From: Daucus carota subsp. sativus
Lineage: Eukaryota > Streptophyta > Magnoliopsida > Apiales > Apiaceae
DNA length: 64,000 nucleotides
Assembly: GCF_001625215.2 (NCBI RefSeq)
Contig: NC_030381.2
Location: forward strand, 37,632,689 to 37,696,688
Direction: 5' to 3'
Made by a program: the position numbers and the translations under genes. Positions 48,237 to 60,265 of this stretch are shown here, piece after piece; positions within the stretch are counted from its first letter, which is position 1; each line of letters begins with the position of its first letter. The notes under the pieces are model-generated. The model saw only the letters and a program-made list of their open reading frames with translations. It was not told the origin of the DNA and ran no database searches.

Positions 48237-49611
48237 ACCAATTGTAAAGTGAAAGGTGCTTATTGTTCTTGACTAATGTTAGGTCAAATCACTGCATCAA
48301 AATACCTCTGATTATTTACAAGAGTAATAATATTCAAATTATTTAAAATGACAATTCAGAAAGTAAAAGTGAAATTGATTTTAATTTGATAGATTCATAT
48401 TATAAGTAATTTATTACTTATTTAAAGTATAAATATAAAATATTGATAAAATTAATGTAGATTGATAATTGAAATTATAATTTTAACTTTTATCATATAA
48501 AAAATAAAATAAAATATCAAAAAAAATACTAATTATCCATTCATGAATTCAAACTTTTTTTACTTATTCTTAATATAAAATCAAAATAATTTAAATCTGA
48601 CTTTAAATGCCAAATAGACTCCTGCCATATAAAATCATAGGCCACATATAATTTAATTGTATATGGTATTAGCATGAATAACCCTTTTTGTCACTCTCGC
48701 TCTCACATGAGGCACTTAATAACCCGTATATGCATCTTTTTCCAACTGATGGATCCCCTCGACTCCGTGTAAACTAAAAGCTATGAATTCTTAGTTGGCT
48801 TCGACAGGGGACAGCCTAGCTAATAAACTCCATCTCAGGTTCCACCAATTTTGTTTCTACTTAACGCACTAGTTCTCATCCATCTCTCATTGCATATTAA
48901 TTATTGAAGAATTTCTCTCGCGTAATATATATTAGTCCATGGCTTAAGATGCATGCATATAAACCAATAAATTTGATTTCCTTGCCTCTATTTTTGACTT
49001 GCACCCGGTGCTTAGCTCATAAGCCAAAATCTTAACGTGCAAATATAAGTAATTACTAGATGAGTTTCACACTAACCAGCGACCATAGCCTTATCAAATA
49101 ACAAGTAGTGTGTTCCTAACTTAAAGTTAAGGAAGTTGAATTTTTTTTTTTAAATTATTTGGAATGATGGAAATAAGAAGGTTCCGAATAAAGTGGTATA
49201 TTAAAAGTGGATTGTAATATGAGTCCGACTCTCCATTATATCAAGGGGAATGAGAATTGTGAAGTTGGGGAATGTTCTCCGAGATAAATATGGCCGATAG
49301 GGTTTAATGAGATCCGGGTAATGACAAATTTGTGTTTTTAGATTGTCTTGAGCAAGCCCGAAACGTGTTCGAAGACCTGCGTAGGTTTTATTGAGACCGG
49401 AATAAAATTAAATTTTTGCTCTTGTATTGTCCTCGGAATATCTGAGGTCCATTCTTAGTGAGACTCTAGCGGTCGAGTATCCTTTGTAAGACTCCAACGA
49501 GTCTGAATCGATTGTACACGAGCAGGATGAGTGTGAGCGAAAATGTACCCCGGATGAGATGAGTGATATGATATAGGAACGGTTAATATTGATTTCTTTT
49601 TATTTTAATAA
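48237..49611. other. No gene recognised
   Basis: AT-rich with a slightly less AT-rich patch near 49200-49570 that has no long open frame. Function unknown. Confidence 0.45.
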
Positions 49612-51256
49612 CTAGTTGAAAAACCGCGCGTTGCGGCGGCCTATAAAATTTATATTAATGATTTAATATTAATATTTGTAAAATGCAATAATTTTGTGGC
49701 AGTTTATAAAAAGTATTTTAATTAATGATTCAAAATTAATATTTGTAGGATAAAATAAATTTTAGATTATTAAAATTCTGATGTTATTTCAGCTCCACGC
49801 TTTCTTTCCTTTGAATAAAAATTGACTATAATTCATGGTGAAAAAATGAAAATAAATTTATACACGTAATTAACAATTTAAAGTACGACGAATCTTAATT
49901 TTATTTGTGTTTTTTTTAGAAGTAATCATTTTCTTATATCGTCACCTTCCTCCAATTTTTTGGATTGATTGTGCATAAAAACATCTAACTTAAATTCGTG
50001 AGATTGTGCTCGATAACTACCTTTCCTTGTAACAATCTTTATTTTTAATACTGTATAAACAATCTTCACTTAAAAGTTGCTTGAACAGAGCAAACTGATA
50101 ATGCATGAATAATTTTTTCTCGTATACAAAATAATTATATAAAAATTAACAACAACAAACATGTCAGATGAACAGAACAAATATTATAAAAGAATAACCA
50201 ACAAACATACATCACTAATAATTAATTTATTGATATCATTCATCAATATCATGTCAAAACTATATTCTTTTCCCGTGTTTCGATTTGTCGACTCCTTCAT
50301 CAATATTAAGTCAAGACTATATTCTTTTCCCGTGTTTGGATTTGTCGACTCCCATATAGCGGTCTATAACTACTTGCAACAACCTTTATTTTTTTAAAAA
50401 TGTATAAACAGCCGTTGCAGAAGAACGGCACCGCCGAGTTATAATTCGAGCAAGAGAACTATCACCAGAGAGAGATACAGTTGTGATATTGAGAGAGAGG
50501 AGGTTGTGTTTAGATGATCCAAAACTCTACAATCTATAGGGGTATTTATAGGTTCAGAGAGACTTGTGTGCTACTTTTTCCCATAATTAAATAATCTGAA
50601 ACAAAATTAAATTAAAACTTTCAACCTACCATATTCCATAAATAATCTGAAACAAAATTAAATTTTTGAAACTTGCTTCTAATGTACCCAAAACTAAAAA
50701 AAGGTAGTTTTTATTTTTTTATATTTGTCATCCATACTCTTTTCCATAATTAAAAAATCTGAAACAAAATCAGATTAAAATTTTCAAGCTACCATATTTC
50801 ATATATAATCTGAAACAAAATCAAATTTCGGAAACTTGCTTCTAATATACTCAAAACTAAAAAAGGTAGTTCTAATTTTCGATATTTTTCATCCAAAAAT
50901 TCCAAAAAATTAGAAAAATCGAACGGACCGATGTGAGAGGCGCCACATACACGCCCCGCGCTTCTCCTTTATATAAGTATATTGATTTTTATATTTTTCA
51001 TCCATACTCTTTCCCATAATTAAAAAATCCGAAACAAAATCAGATTAAAACTTTCAAGCTACCATATTTCATATATAATCTGAAACAAAATCAAATTTCG
51101 GAAACTTGCTTCTAATATACCCAAAACTAAAAAAGGTAGTTCTAATTTTCGATATTTTTCATCCAAAAATTCCAAAAAAATTAGAAAAATCGAACGGAGC
51201 GATGTGAGAGGCGCCACATACACGCCCCTCGCTTCTCCTTTATATAAGTATATTGA
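49612..51256 (-). mobile_element. Non-autonomous Helitron, same family as 15497-17228
   Basis: Minus orientation. The 3' end is at 49612-49615 (CTAG) with the hairpin CCGCCGCAACGCGCGG about 8 bp before it. The 5' end TCAATATACTTATATAAAGG starts at 51256, and a second 5' end at 50985. The interior matches the first copy, including the TATAAATA block (50543-50550) and the region encoding NKYYKRITNKH on the opposite strand (50161-50397). Its 5' TC directly follows the CTAG of the next Helitron. Confidence 0.8.
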
Positions 51257-52999
51257 CTAGTGAATAAAGCCGCGCTTCGCGGCGGCGTTATAAATTTTGA
51301 TACGAATTAATATTATAATAATATAAAAATTATTTTGAGTCATCTTCCGGTTAAACATATAACTAATAAAAAATATTATAATTAGTATAAAAATTTGTTT
51401 AAGTGGTCATCTGTCAAACACAATACAAATAATAAAATTAGTTCGAAACCCCTCTCCCATCAAAAACAATATTAATCCATAATTATTATTTTTATGATAA
51501 AATTAAATATTACAGTATAATTTAGAACAAAATTAGTTTGAGCCGCTCTCTTGTCAAACACGATACTAATAACAAAACATCATAATTTAAATATTAATTT
51601 AAGTCTATTTACTGTCAAACACAATACTAATAAAAATTATCTAATTATGATAAAATTAAAGATTATAATTGGATAAAAATTATTTTGAACCGTGAGCCCG
51701 TTTTAGCAAAAAAAATATATTATAACATAGATAAAAATTATTTTAGTCACTCTCCCGTCAAACATAAAACTGATAGAAAGTTTTTTATTATTTAGATAAA
51801 AATTAGTTTAGGCCGCCTCGCGTACCCGTCAAACATAATACTAATCGAGAATCATTTACATTATCATAAAATCAATATATGATTTCTATTTTATATATCC
51901 TATTTTATTTTATTAAATATTTTTATTTTATGATTTCTATTTATTAATTAAAAATTATTATTCATTTATGGTTCTAATTTTTGCTATTAGTTTTTTAATG
52001 ATTATTATCTTTACAATCTTTTATTTTCCACTCGAAATTTAAGAAATTATAAGAGTAAATTGAAAATAAAAATTGTACGTATTACCTTACAAATATTAAA
52101 TATAAATTGTATTTTATCTATGATTGTTAGTTTAAATAAATATAATCCTATTCCTTATTCTTAGAGAAGAAAAGAATCGTATTATCTTTAGAATTCAAAA
52201 AGAAAAGAATTGTATTAACTTTTGGAATTATTGAACCTAATTTTTTAAATTATAATTATATTTTCAATCCAAAATTTAACAAAATTATAACAAAAGAATT
52301 TTATTGTTTTTAGAATCCAATAAAAAAATTGTATTACTTTAAGATCCGTGAATTTGATTTTTGGAATTATAATTTTATTTTTTATTCGAAATTCAAGAAA
52401 ATTATAAAATTGGATCCAAATATTATCGAGATTGGTTGTAAGTCCATGCAAATTATTGTAAATAGGGTTGTAAAGATCTCATAGATGTTTTCATGATAGA
52501 GATACTCTGGAAGATGCTGGTTTTTATATATAATTTGGAAAAAAATAATTAAAATAAGATTATAAATTTATAACTTTTGAAAGTAAGAATTGTAATTTTT
52601 TAATTATATTTTTCCAATAGTTGTTATTTTGAATAAATAGAATTCTACTCTTTTATAATTCCTAAATAAGTAAGAGAGTTGTACTGTATTTGCAATTTTC
52701 TTATCTATACAGTACTTGAACCTGATTTTAGATTATAATTTTATTTTTTTATCTGAAATTTAAGAAAATTATAAGATTGAATCGAACAATTCTAACCTGA
52801 TTTTTAGAATCCTTTTTCTAGATTCTAGAGTACTATCTTCGGAATCCAATAAGAAAAGAATTGTATTACCTTTAGAGTTCTTGAACCTGAATTTTTTTAA
52901 TTATAACTATATTTTTCTCCGAAATTTAAGAAAAATTAGAAGACTGAATCGAGTAATTCTAGAGACGCCCGCATCCTCCTTTATATATATATATATTGA
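51257..52999 (-). mobile_element. Second non-autonomous Helitron, head-to-tail with the first
   Basis: 3' end CTAG at 51257-51260, with a strong hairpin CCGCGAAGCGCGG about 12 bp before it. 5' end TCAATATATATATATATAAA from 52999, followed by GGAGGATGCGGGCG, similar in layout to the first. The interior consists of repeats: about seven diverged ~75-bp units with GTCAAACAYAATACTAAT (51320-51850), then about four ~170-bp units with AGAAAAGAATTGTATTA (52140-52950). Confidence 0.7.
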
Positions 53000-53049
53000 T
53001 TGGTATATGAAATATTATAATATTAGTATCACTACCTACTAGGTCCGTA

Positions 53050-53493
53050 TCCGCTTACTCAAAACCGGATCCGGATCCGGATACGGATACGCAAATTTTA
53101 GAATAAAAAGATCCGTATCCGTATCCGACCGCATATCTGTATCCGCTTTTTCAAACATCATCAAAAATCAAATATACATTCTGAGATTAATTAAAAAATA
53201 TATTTTGAACCGTTCAACAGCAAATGTATACTCAGTCTGAAATTAATAACATACTTTAACAGAAGTTTGGGCATTCAGTCCAAATATTTTGAACAAAATA
53301 TTAATTTTAACTACTTAAAATCACAAAAACAACACTATCTGCAACAATTTTAAAAAGAAAAAATTTGATGCAGATAGTTTCTTTCCTCCATTTGCAAGAC
53401 ACTTAATGTTTCTTTTTTATTTTAAATATTAATTCTTTTTCGAAATTTATATGATAAAATAAAAAATATAAATAAATAATAAATTTATATAAG

Positions 53494-53530
<37 letters not shown>

Positions 53531-53722
53531 TATAATAATTTCGGATACAAATTTTTTCGGATACGGATACGCCTATATCCATATCCGTATCCGCAAACCC
53601 CGGATTCGAATACGGATAATATCCGTTTTATTCCGGATACGGATTATATCCGTTTTTTACCGGATACGGTAACAGATTTTTCGGACGGATATCGGATTTT
53701 TTTGATTTTTTTGACAGCCCTA
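53050..53722. mobile_element. hAT-type MITE with GGATACGGAT repeats
   Basis: 673 bp with a perfect 8-bp target duplication CTACCTAC (53042-53049, 53723-53730). The right end TTGACAGCCCTA is the reverse of TAGGGCTGTCAA; the left end TAGGTCCGTATCC is diverged. CCGTATCC/GGATACGG words repeat in both halves around a (TA)n core (~53498-53524). Confidence 0.8.
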
Positions 53723-54168
53723 CTACCTACACATCAAACAACTTATAATATGCACACGAATACCATGACTTGCAGTAGTATATCGTGCTGGTTTTCAAAT
53801 TATTCGAGGTCTATTAGAATAAAGTCTAGTTTAAATATGGATGATGGAGGTCTTAAAGAGACACTGCCTTAATGAAGTCCCTTTTAAGTGTACCTCACAA
53901 TATTAATTAACTACACAAAAAATTGCTAATAAGGTCAACTGTTTCTTCAATTGGATGGCATGGAATTTTAGCGTGCATAGTCAATAGTCAATAGTCATTA
54001 GAGAGAAAAACTGCATGCATTATGAATTCTTAATTATTACACACAAGGTGGAGGTGTAAAGGTCTAAAATCTATTGTAGTTGACTTGTGTGAATAAATAA
54101 TTAACAATTCAAAGGAACCGACGACTACACTTAATTAAGGGTGTCCCATTTCTTTTATGTAAACAAAA

Positions 54169-54212
54169 TATAATGGGTTAATTCCAGCAAAAAAAAATAT
54201 ATAATGGGTTAG
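54169..54212 (+). mobile_element. Micro-retroinsertion with 13-bp target duplication
   Basis: ATATAATGGGTTA at 54169-54181 and 54200-54212. The 18-bp insert is ATTCCAGC plus an A run. Confidence 0.6.
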
Positions 54213-54782
54213 CGCTGATGTGAACATTATTTAAATAAGAATATTAAATTTTTATTTTTATTTATAAAAAAGATTTAAAAAATATTTATTCCACAGGGTC
54301 GATGTTTTTAGAATTGTGTGTTAAAATGTTAGATATCATCTATTTTAAAACGGAATGAGTACTTATGGCGGCGTTGGTGTTACATGAAATCTGCAGTGAA
54401 CAATAAACGGTTGTGATACTCAAAACACACTCGCTTAAAAGTTGGTGGAATTTTCAAAGTCACAATTATTAATTTTTCAATTATGAGATTTCGGCTTATA
54501 AATTATTTTCAAAAGTCAACTGAAAATAAAAGTAATAAAATGATTCTAATTTTAAAACAAAACGACTTATATTTCTTTTGCAAACCATCATAAATATCTA
54601 ACCGGGCAATTAAGATTTTACTATAATAAATATTTTTTTTAAAATTTCAAATATTATTATAGAATAAATAATCAAAAATTAAAAATATGTCAAACCAAAA
54701 TTTTAATATATTAATTTTTATTATATATAGAGAGTACATGGTCCTACTCCAATACCATCACCAAATACAAACTAACTTAATT

Positions 54783-54819
54783 AAGTACCGTCCGTCAAAA
54801 AAAAAAAAAAAAAGTACCG
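54783..54819 (+). mobile_element. Micro-retroinsertion, TCCGTC plus poly(A)
   Basis: AAGTACCG at 54783-54790 and 54812-54819, enclosing TCCGTC and about 15 A. The remnant matches those at 46412 (ATCCGTC) and 47954 (TTTCGTC). Confidence 0.6.
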
Positions 54820-54865
54820 GCAAAGTTCTAATAGACTTGAGTGGGGATGAGAATGAACTCTATGA

Positions 54866-55128
54866 TACTCCCTCCGTTTCTTTTTTCTTTTCCTGCTTGT
54901 GATGTCGGTACTGTTCATAACATGAGACAAATTACTAATTTAAATCTAATCTATAAAACTAAATATAATCATGAGTGATCTTGTTAGATTCGTATTTACG
55001 AGTACTTTAATATGGTGAAATTTTTATATTTAATAAAACTACAAAATGAAAGATATTAACGATCAAAAGTGTGTGTTGGCAAACGTGAAAAGTACAAACA
55101 GGAAAAGTATTTAGGGACGGAGGGAGTA
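54866..55128. mobile_element. Stowaway-like MITE
   Basis: TA-flanked, 263 bp, ends CTCCCTCCGTTTC and AGGGACGGAGGGAG. AT-rich, non-coding. Confidence 0.8.
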
Positions 55129-56239
55129 AGTAATAGTAAAAGGGTAAGTAACTGTCATTTAAGGATGATTTCTTTTTTATTTATATTTTAATTCATGTTT
55201 GAGTTTTTTTATAAACAAAAGTTTATATCTTACTATCTCCATTTTTTGAGAGATGATTACTGTCTCGAGAGGGGTATTTATTTTGTACATATATGGGAGC
55301 AATTTAATAATTTTCAGTCACAATATATTTTGGTGTGAACTAAATAGCTAATGATCAATTTTGTCATTGAAAATATATGACCAATGAGACCACGACAGTA
55401 CATGAAGTATTTGCAAGTGGATTCTCTATTTCATTGTACTTTACATTATATGTGTGACACACTTACGATAAAGATGAGGTGGAAGAAAGTGAGAACACTG
55501 GCAACAGTAAGAGCCACAGCCCACAGAATCGAAAACGATGGAGTATGCAATAGAATATGTAATTTAAAGGGCTATATATTATGTGCAGCAGAAGGAAAAC
55601 TAAAACAAATAATAGAGCATACGGTTCTGCTTACTCACCACTAACATGCAACTTTTATCACAATCCATAGCTCTCCATTTGCATATATTCTCACTAGCAC
55701 TGTCCCCAATTTAACTTGTTCCAAAATCCAAAGTACTGGATATTTTGATTTTATTGTTGAAGGTATATTTCTGCACTTATTTTGTGATTTGAATTTTATT
55801 TTTTTTATTTTTATTAATTTATAATTATACACACTTAGGTACTCATTTAATATATATTCATCTTTTTTATAACAAAATTCAAATCTCTGATTTTTTGAAA
55901 ACTTCAACTCTCATTTTTCGATCAGTAATTCTTCTCTGAACCTTAATTTAATTTCGGAGATGAGGGAGCACAGGTTTGTTCTTTTTTGCCTGTAATCAGC
56001 AGCATATTACATGGTTTTGCTTAATTATTGTACTAATTACAAAATATAACAATGTTATTTTGTTAAAACATAACAAAATCATGAAACATCACTAGTTTAG
56101 ATTTTAGATATTATAATCCTGTTTGACAAAAACTGTCTGCTAAGATTACGGCTTCTCAGTTCTTATGCACTACCTCCATTGACATATAAGTTTCCTGGTC
56201 GTGTGTTTTTGATAGGTGTTTCGTTATGGAAGTTGGTAC
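55129..56239. other. No gene recognised
   Basis: Short frames at 55384-55644 (plus) and 55641-55907 (minus) lack recognisable motifs. Left unassigned. Confidence 0.45.
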
Positions 56240-56248
56240 TTCTATTTT

Positions 56249-56793
56249 GGGTTAATTATCAAACAGGTCATTGGAAAATATCAAGTGGATCACTCGGAAA
56301 TTTTTGGTCTCATTTGAATCACTATAGTCATAAAATATATCAAAGAGATACCTCTAATATCTTTTCGTAAAGTAAAATTTATTTTTCATTGAATTCCACA
56401 CATTTTTGTTGGGTGTTAGTATAATCAAATTAAAGGTTATGAACTCTAGTATTTATGATAATATATTCAGATTTTAAGAAATTTATTTACTATTTATTTT
56501 TAATTTTACAATTATTTTGTTTAATTTATATCAGATAAATAATAAATAAATTTCTTAAAATCTAAATATATTATCATAAATACTAGAGTTTATAACCTTT
56601 AATTTGATTATACTAACAGCCAAGAAAAATGTGTGGAACTCAATGAAAAGTAAAGTTTACTTCTTAAAAAGATATTAGAGGTATCTATTTGATATATTTT
56701 ATGATTTTAGTGATTCAAATGAGACCAAAAATTTCTGAGTGATCCACTTGATATATTTGAGCGTAAAAAGTGACCTATTTGATAATTAACCCC
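56249..56793. mobile_element. Mutator-type foldback MITE
   Basis: 545 bp folding into two arms of about 260 bp (GGGTTAATTATCAAACAGG … TTTGATAATTAACCCC), with a 9-bp target duplication TTCTATTTT (56240-56248, 56794-56802) typical of Mutator-like elements. Confidence 0.8.
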
Positions 56794-56867
56794 TTCTATT
56801 TTACAAGATTTAAGCGAAGGATAAGCTTTTGCATTTTCGTAAAAAAAAAAGTTACTTACGAAAAGTG

Positions 56868-57097
56868 TACTCCCTATGTCCTATCATTTCTTTACATTTT
56901 TTCAATCACTCGACACGTATTTTAATGCGCATATAAAATATAATTTCATAACTTTTTTTTGAATTTTTTAAATAAAAATTTAGATAGTAAATATATATTC
57001 AAAAGAAAAATTTCAAAATAATATATTTTATGAAAGTATTAAAATGCGTGCCGAGTCCCCGTTCCCCGATGTAAACAAATGAGGGGCGGAGGGAGTA
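56868..57097. mobile_element. Stowaway-like MITE
   Basis: TA-flanked, 230 bp, ends CTCCCTATGTCC and GGGGCGGAGGGAG; interior TAAAATGCGTGCCGAGTCCC. Confidence 0.75.
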
Positions 57098-57623
57098 AGA
57101 TATTTTTCTTTGACTTATTTATACAAATAAAAAATAAGATACATGCATCTCCAATGGATTTGTGTATAATTGTTGACTAAATTGGAAACCTCTAGGATCA
57201 TCTCTGATCATGAAGATCTCTTAACTAAAAACTGAATTGGCATGGTAAAAATAAAAAAGGGTTAATAATCGAGTAAGTAATCAAATCGGTCACTTAAGTT
57301 AGCCACAGGTAGCTCTAAAATTGAGTTAAAAGAATAAAAATATTATTTATAAAGATTTACATATTATTCTCGAATATTACCACAACTAAATACAATGTTA
57401 TGATTTCAGGTATTTAAAATAATATATTAGATTTCATCGAATTTAATTACTAATTATTTTTAACTAAAACAAAGAAAATATTTATATAATAAATATGATT
57501 ACATGTTTAAAATTATTGATATATTAGATTTGAATAGATAAGAGATGAATTTTACAAAAACACATAAAAACGGGACGAAAATAGTATCTTCAAATTACCG
57601 GTTTCTCTGTCACAATAACTTAA
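57098..57623. other. No gene recognised
   Basis: AT-rich; GGGTTAATAATCGAGTAAG near 57259 resembles one end of a Mutator-type MITE, but no partner end was found. Confidence 0.4.
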
Positions 57624-57886
57624 TACTCTCTCTATCTCAAAATAAGTGTTGTTCTGACTTTTTTCACGTAATTTAAGGTGCAAAAAAGTCATACTTCTAT
57701 ATATTATTTTACAAATTATTTTTTTTTTGAATAAAAGTTTCGCATCTATATTTTTATTCAAAAAAAATAAATTTGTAAAATAATGTGTAAAGGTATGTTT
57801 TTCTTGCATTTTAAATTACGTGCAGCGATTCAGCATTTTGAACGTCTCTAATTTGAAATGACACTTATTTTAGGAGGGAGAGAGTA
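57624..57886. mobile_element. Diverged Stowaway-like MITE
   Basis: TA-flanked ends CTCTCTCTATCTCAAAATAA and TTATTTTAGGAGGGAGAGAG; long arms pair (GACTTTTTTCACGTAATTTA and reverse). Confidence 0.7.
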
Positions 57887-58349
57887 ATTTATAATGAATC
57901 ATTTGCTTTTTGTTGTTATCCGGAAAAGCCCTAGCCATGAAAATTCTAATTAAACACAGTGAATCCACTCAAACATGAAGCAAGAATATCAGTATCAGCT
58001 GGCTGGCTACGTACGTAGGTCGGCTTTACAGAGTAAAGCAAAGGCCTGCATGAACCATGATAAGTATTGTTATCCAGGAAGTGTGGAATCAAATTTTTTA
58101 TCGCAAAGGATTCTAGAATAGACCTGTGTCTTTCCAAATTGGGTTAATTAGGTATTTGAAAGGGAAAGGTATTAGTATATTTTTGGAATAAGAACATGCG
58201 TACAAAGTTTAAAGCATTAAAGCAATTAAATTGATTGTAGATGCCCATGTAATTATTTTTTTAATAAACCGCAATCTCATCAGTCCATAATAGTATATGA
58301 AACGTTGTTCTTGTTCTTTATTCTATTATCGGTTATTGTTTTTTTTAAT

Positions 58350-58467
58350 TACTCCCCGTGTCCTTTTCATTTTTTAATATTTTTTTTTACAGATCGATAT
58401 GCATTTTAATATGTTCATGCCACGCCCCGTACTTCAATGTTAAGAATTGAGGAGGACGGAAGGAGTA
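58350..58467. mobile_element. Short Stowaway-like MITE
   Basis: TA-flanked, 118 bp, ends CTCCCCGTGTCC and GGACGGAAGGAG. Probably internally deleted. Confidence 0.6.
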
Positions 58468-58632
58468 ATATTTTGCTTTGTCACCATTTGTATTTTCCTT
58501 GGTAAACTGCTTTCTTACTGGTTAATTAGTTATATTTGTAATATAATTACTCAAAGTAATTGTCACGAGGTTGGTGATTAGTTTTCACCGAGGAAATTAA
58601 GTTCAGAGTAGTTTGTTTGACTTTTAAGTAGT

Positions 58633-58872
58633 TACTCCTTCCGTCCCATTTTAACTGCTTTTGACTTTTTTACACGTATTTTAAGGTGTTAAAAAAATCA
58701 CATCTAAATATAATTATTTTTTTATAAAATTTATATCAAATAAAAGTTTAGAATCTAAACTTTTATTTGATATAAGAATTGAATGTTTTTATTAAGCGTA
58801 GACATTGTCTTTTTACACCTCAATATACGTGTTAAAAAGTCAAACATCAGTTAAAATGGGACTGAGGGAGTA
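58633..58872. mobile_element. Stowaway-like MITE with long arms
   Basis: TA-flanked, 240 bp, ends CTCCTTCCGTCCCATTTTAA and TTAAAATGGGACTGAGGGAG, continuing as a near-complete palindrome. Confidence 0.8.
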
Positions 58873-59000
58873 TATTGATTAAATTTTGACTATAATTAAA
58901 TATTTTCATATATTTTTAAATTTGAAAGATATATTTCAACATAGATTAAATATATTTCTAATTACATAATTTTTTTTTCTTGTTTATATAATAGGTGTAG

Positions 59001-59277
59001 TTTTTTTTTTTTAACGGAGGAACCCGCAGCCGCTACCTTTCGGATGCGCACTGGTAAACCCACGAGCTCGTCCTCTCTTTAACCAGCTGAACCACAGGCT
59101 CCCACGAGCTCGTCCTCTCTTTAACCAGCTGAACCACAGGCTCTGATGAACCACAGGCTCTGATACAGGAGGCATAATCACAAATTCTGCTCCCTTCGGA
59201 AGTCGAACGTGTGACCAAGAGGATACATGTCCTCTCTTTAACCAGCTGAACCAACCCTTGCGTGCATAATAATAATA
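59001..59277 (-). mobile_element. tRNA-derived SINE with duplicated head
   Basis: Read on the minus strand: a pol III A box TGGTTCAGCTGG (near 59240-59256), a B-box-like CGTTCGACTTCC (~59195-59210), and a 3' end CTCCGTT followed by poly(A). A 13-bp target duplication ATAATAGGTGTAG lies at 58988-59000 and 59278-59290. The A-box segment with CACGAGCTCGTCCTCTC is repeated twice more inside, so the element has been rearranged. Translated frames across it are artefacts. Confidence 0.8.
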
Positions 59278-59290
59278 ATAATAGGTGTAG

Positions 59291-60265
59291 TTGTCAATCA
59301 AATTTTGATAAGTTTGACCAAGTCAAATGAGAATAAGATTATTAATTTGAGATAAAAAGAGTATTTGTTTTGAAATATATTAATATTTCTTATTTTAAAA
59401 TTAAGTAAAAAAAGAAACGGATAAATTTTCAAAAGTAAGTGAATTAGACCGAGCCTAATTTTCTAGTTCAGTAATTTGTCGTTAAGGAGTTGTACAATTT
59501 TATGAAGTGAAACCACTGTGTTATTTACTACAGTACATTTAAATGAAATGGAATAATATCCTATAACCATAGTTTCTACTTTCTACATGATGAAATAAAG
59601 AAAATAGCGGCGGCTGGATTTATCATACGGACTTCGGAATAATAAGAAGTTGAAAAGAATATGCTAAGACGATATTTCTGTAAGCCCATTTTTTGGCCCC
59701 ATGATGCACTTGTGGCCCAAAATATCAACAACTTTCTTAGCCCTTGGCTCGTTGTAGGTTCGGATCGGTTATCTCTCTCCAACACAATTTGAAAAGCGAG
59801 GCCTAACACGACGTAACACCATTATCAGATTCCAGAGCTAGGAGCTCAGATTAATTCAATATTCTTATTTTATACGAACACAAAAGTCCATTTTATATCT
59901 CACAAATATGATTGTAAAAATTAGAAAATAGAAATAATCAGTAAAATTATTGATTAGAAATTACTCGAATGGTTAGGATCAATCAAAAAGATTATTCGAA
60001 ATAATATTATATAACATATCATTTAAAAATTATATTACTTAATAGGATTTTAAAATCGGCGGAATCTAGGATTTTAAAAACCATGACTTTTAACACCTCG
60101 AAAAGGTTTATGGAGAAGTGGTTTTTCCTTTTACATGTCAAATAAATTTCAAATTAATAATTGAGTCCCTTTATTATCAAAAGCAACTACTAAATTTGCG
60201 TAGTTGATTTTCTTACATGATCTGAAAAGCAGCTAACAATTTGTTTCAAAGTTACTCGAAAATGG
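59291..60265. other. Downstream flank of the VAN3-binding-like gene
   Basis: AT-rich. The minus-strand frame at 59576-59809 has no recognised motif. Confidence 0.4.

Noticed and set aside
59011..59301. Minus-strand frames with repeated WFSWLKRG peptide
   Set aside because: Translation of the SINE's repeated A-box head, not a protein gene.
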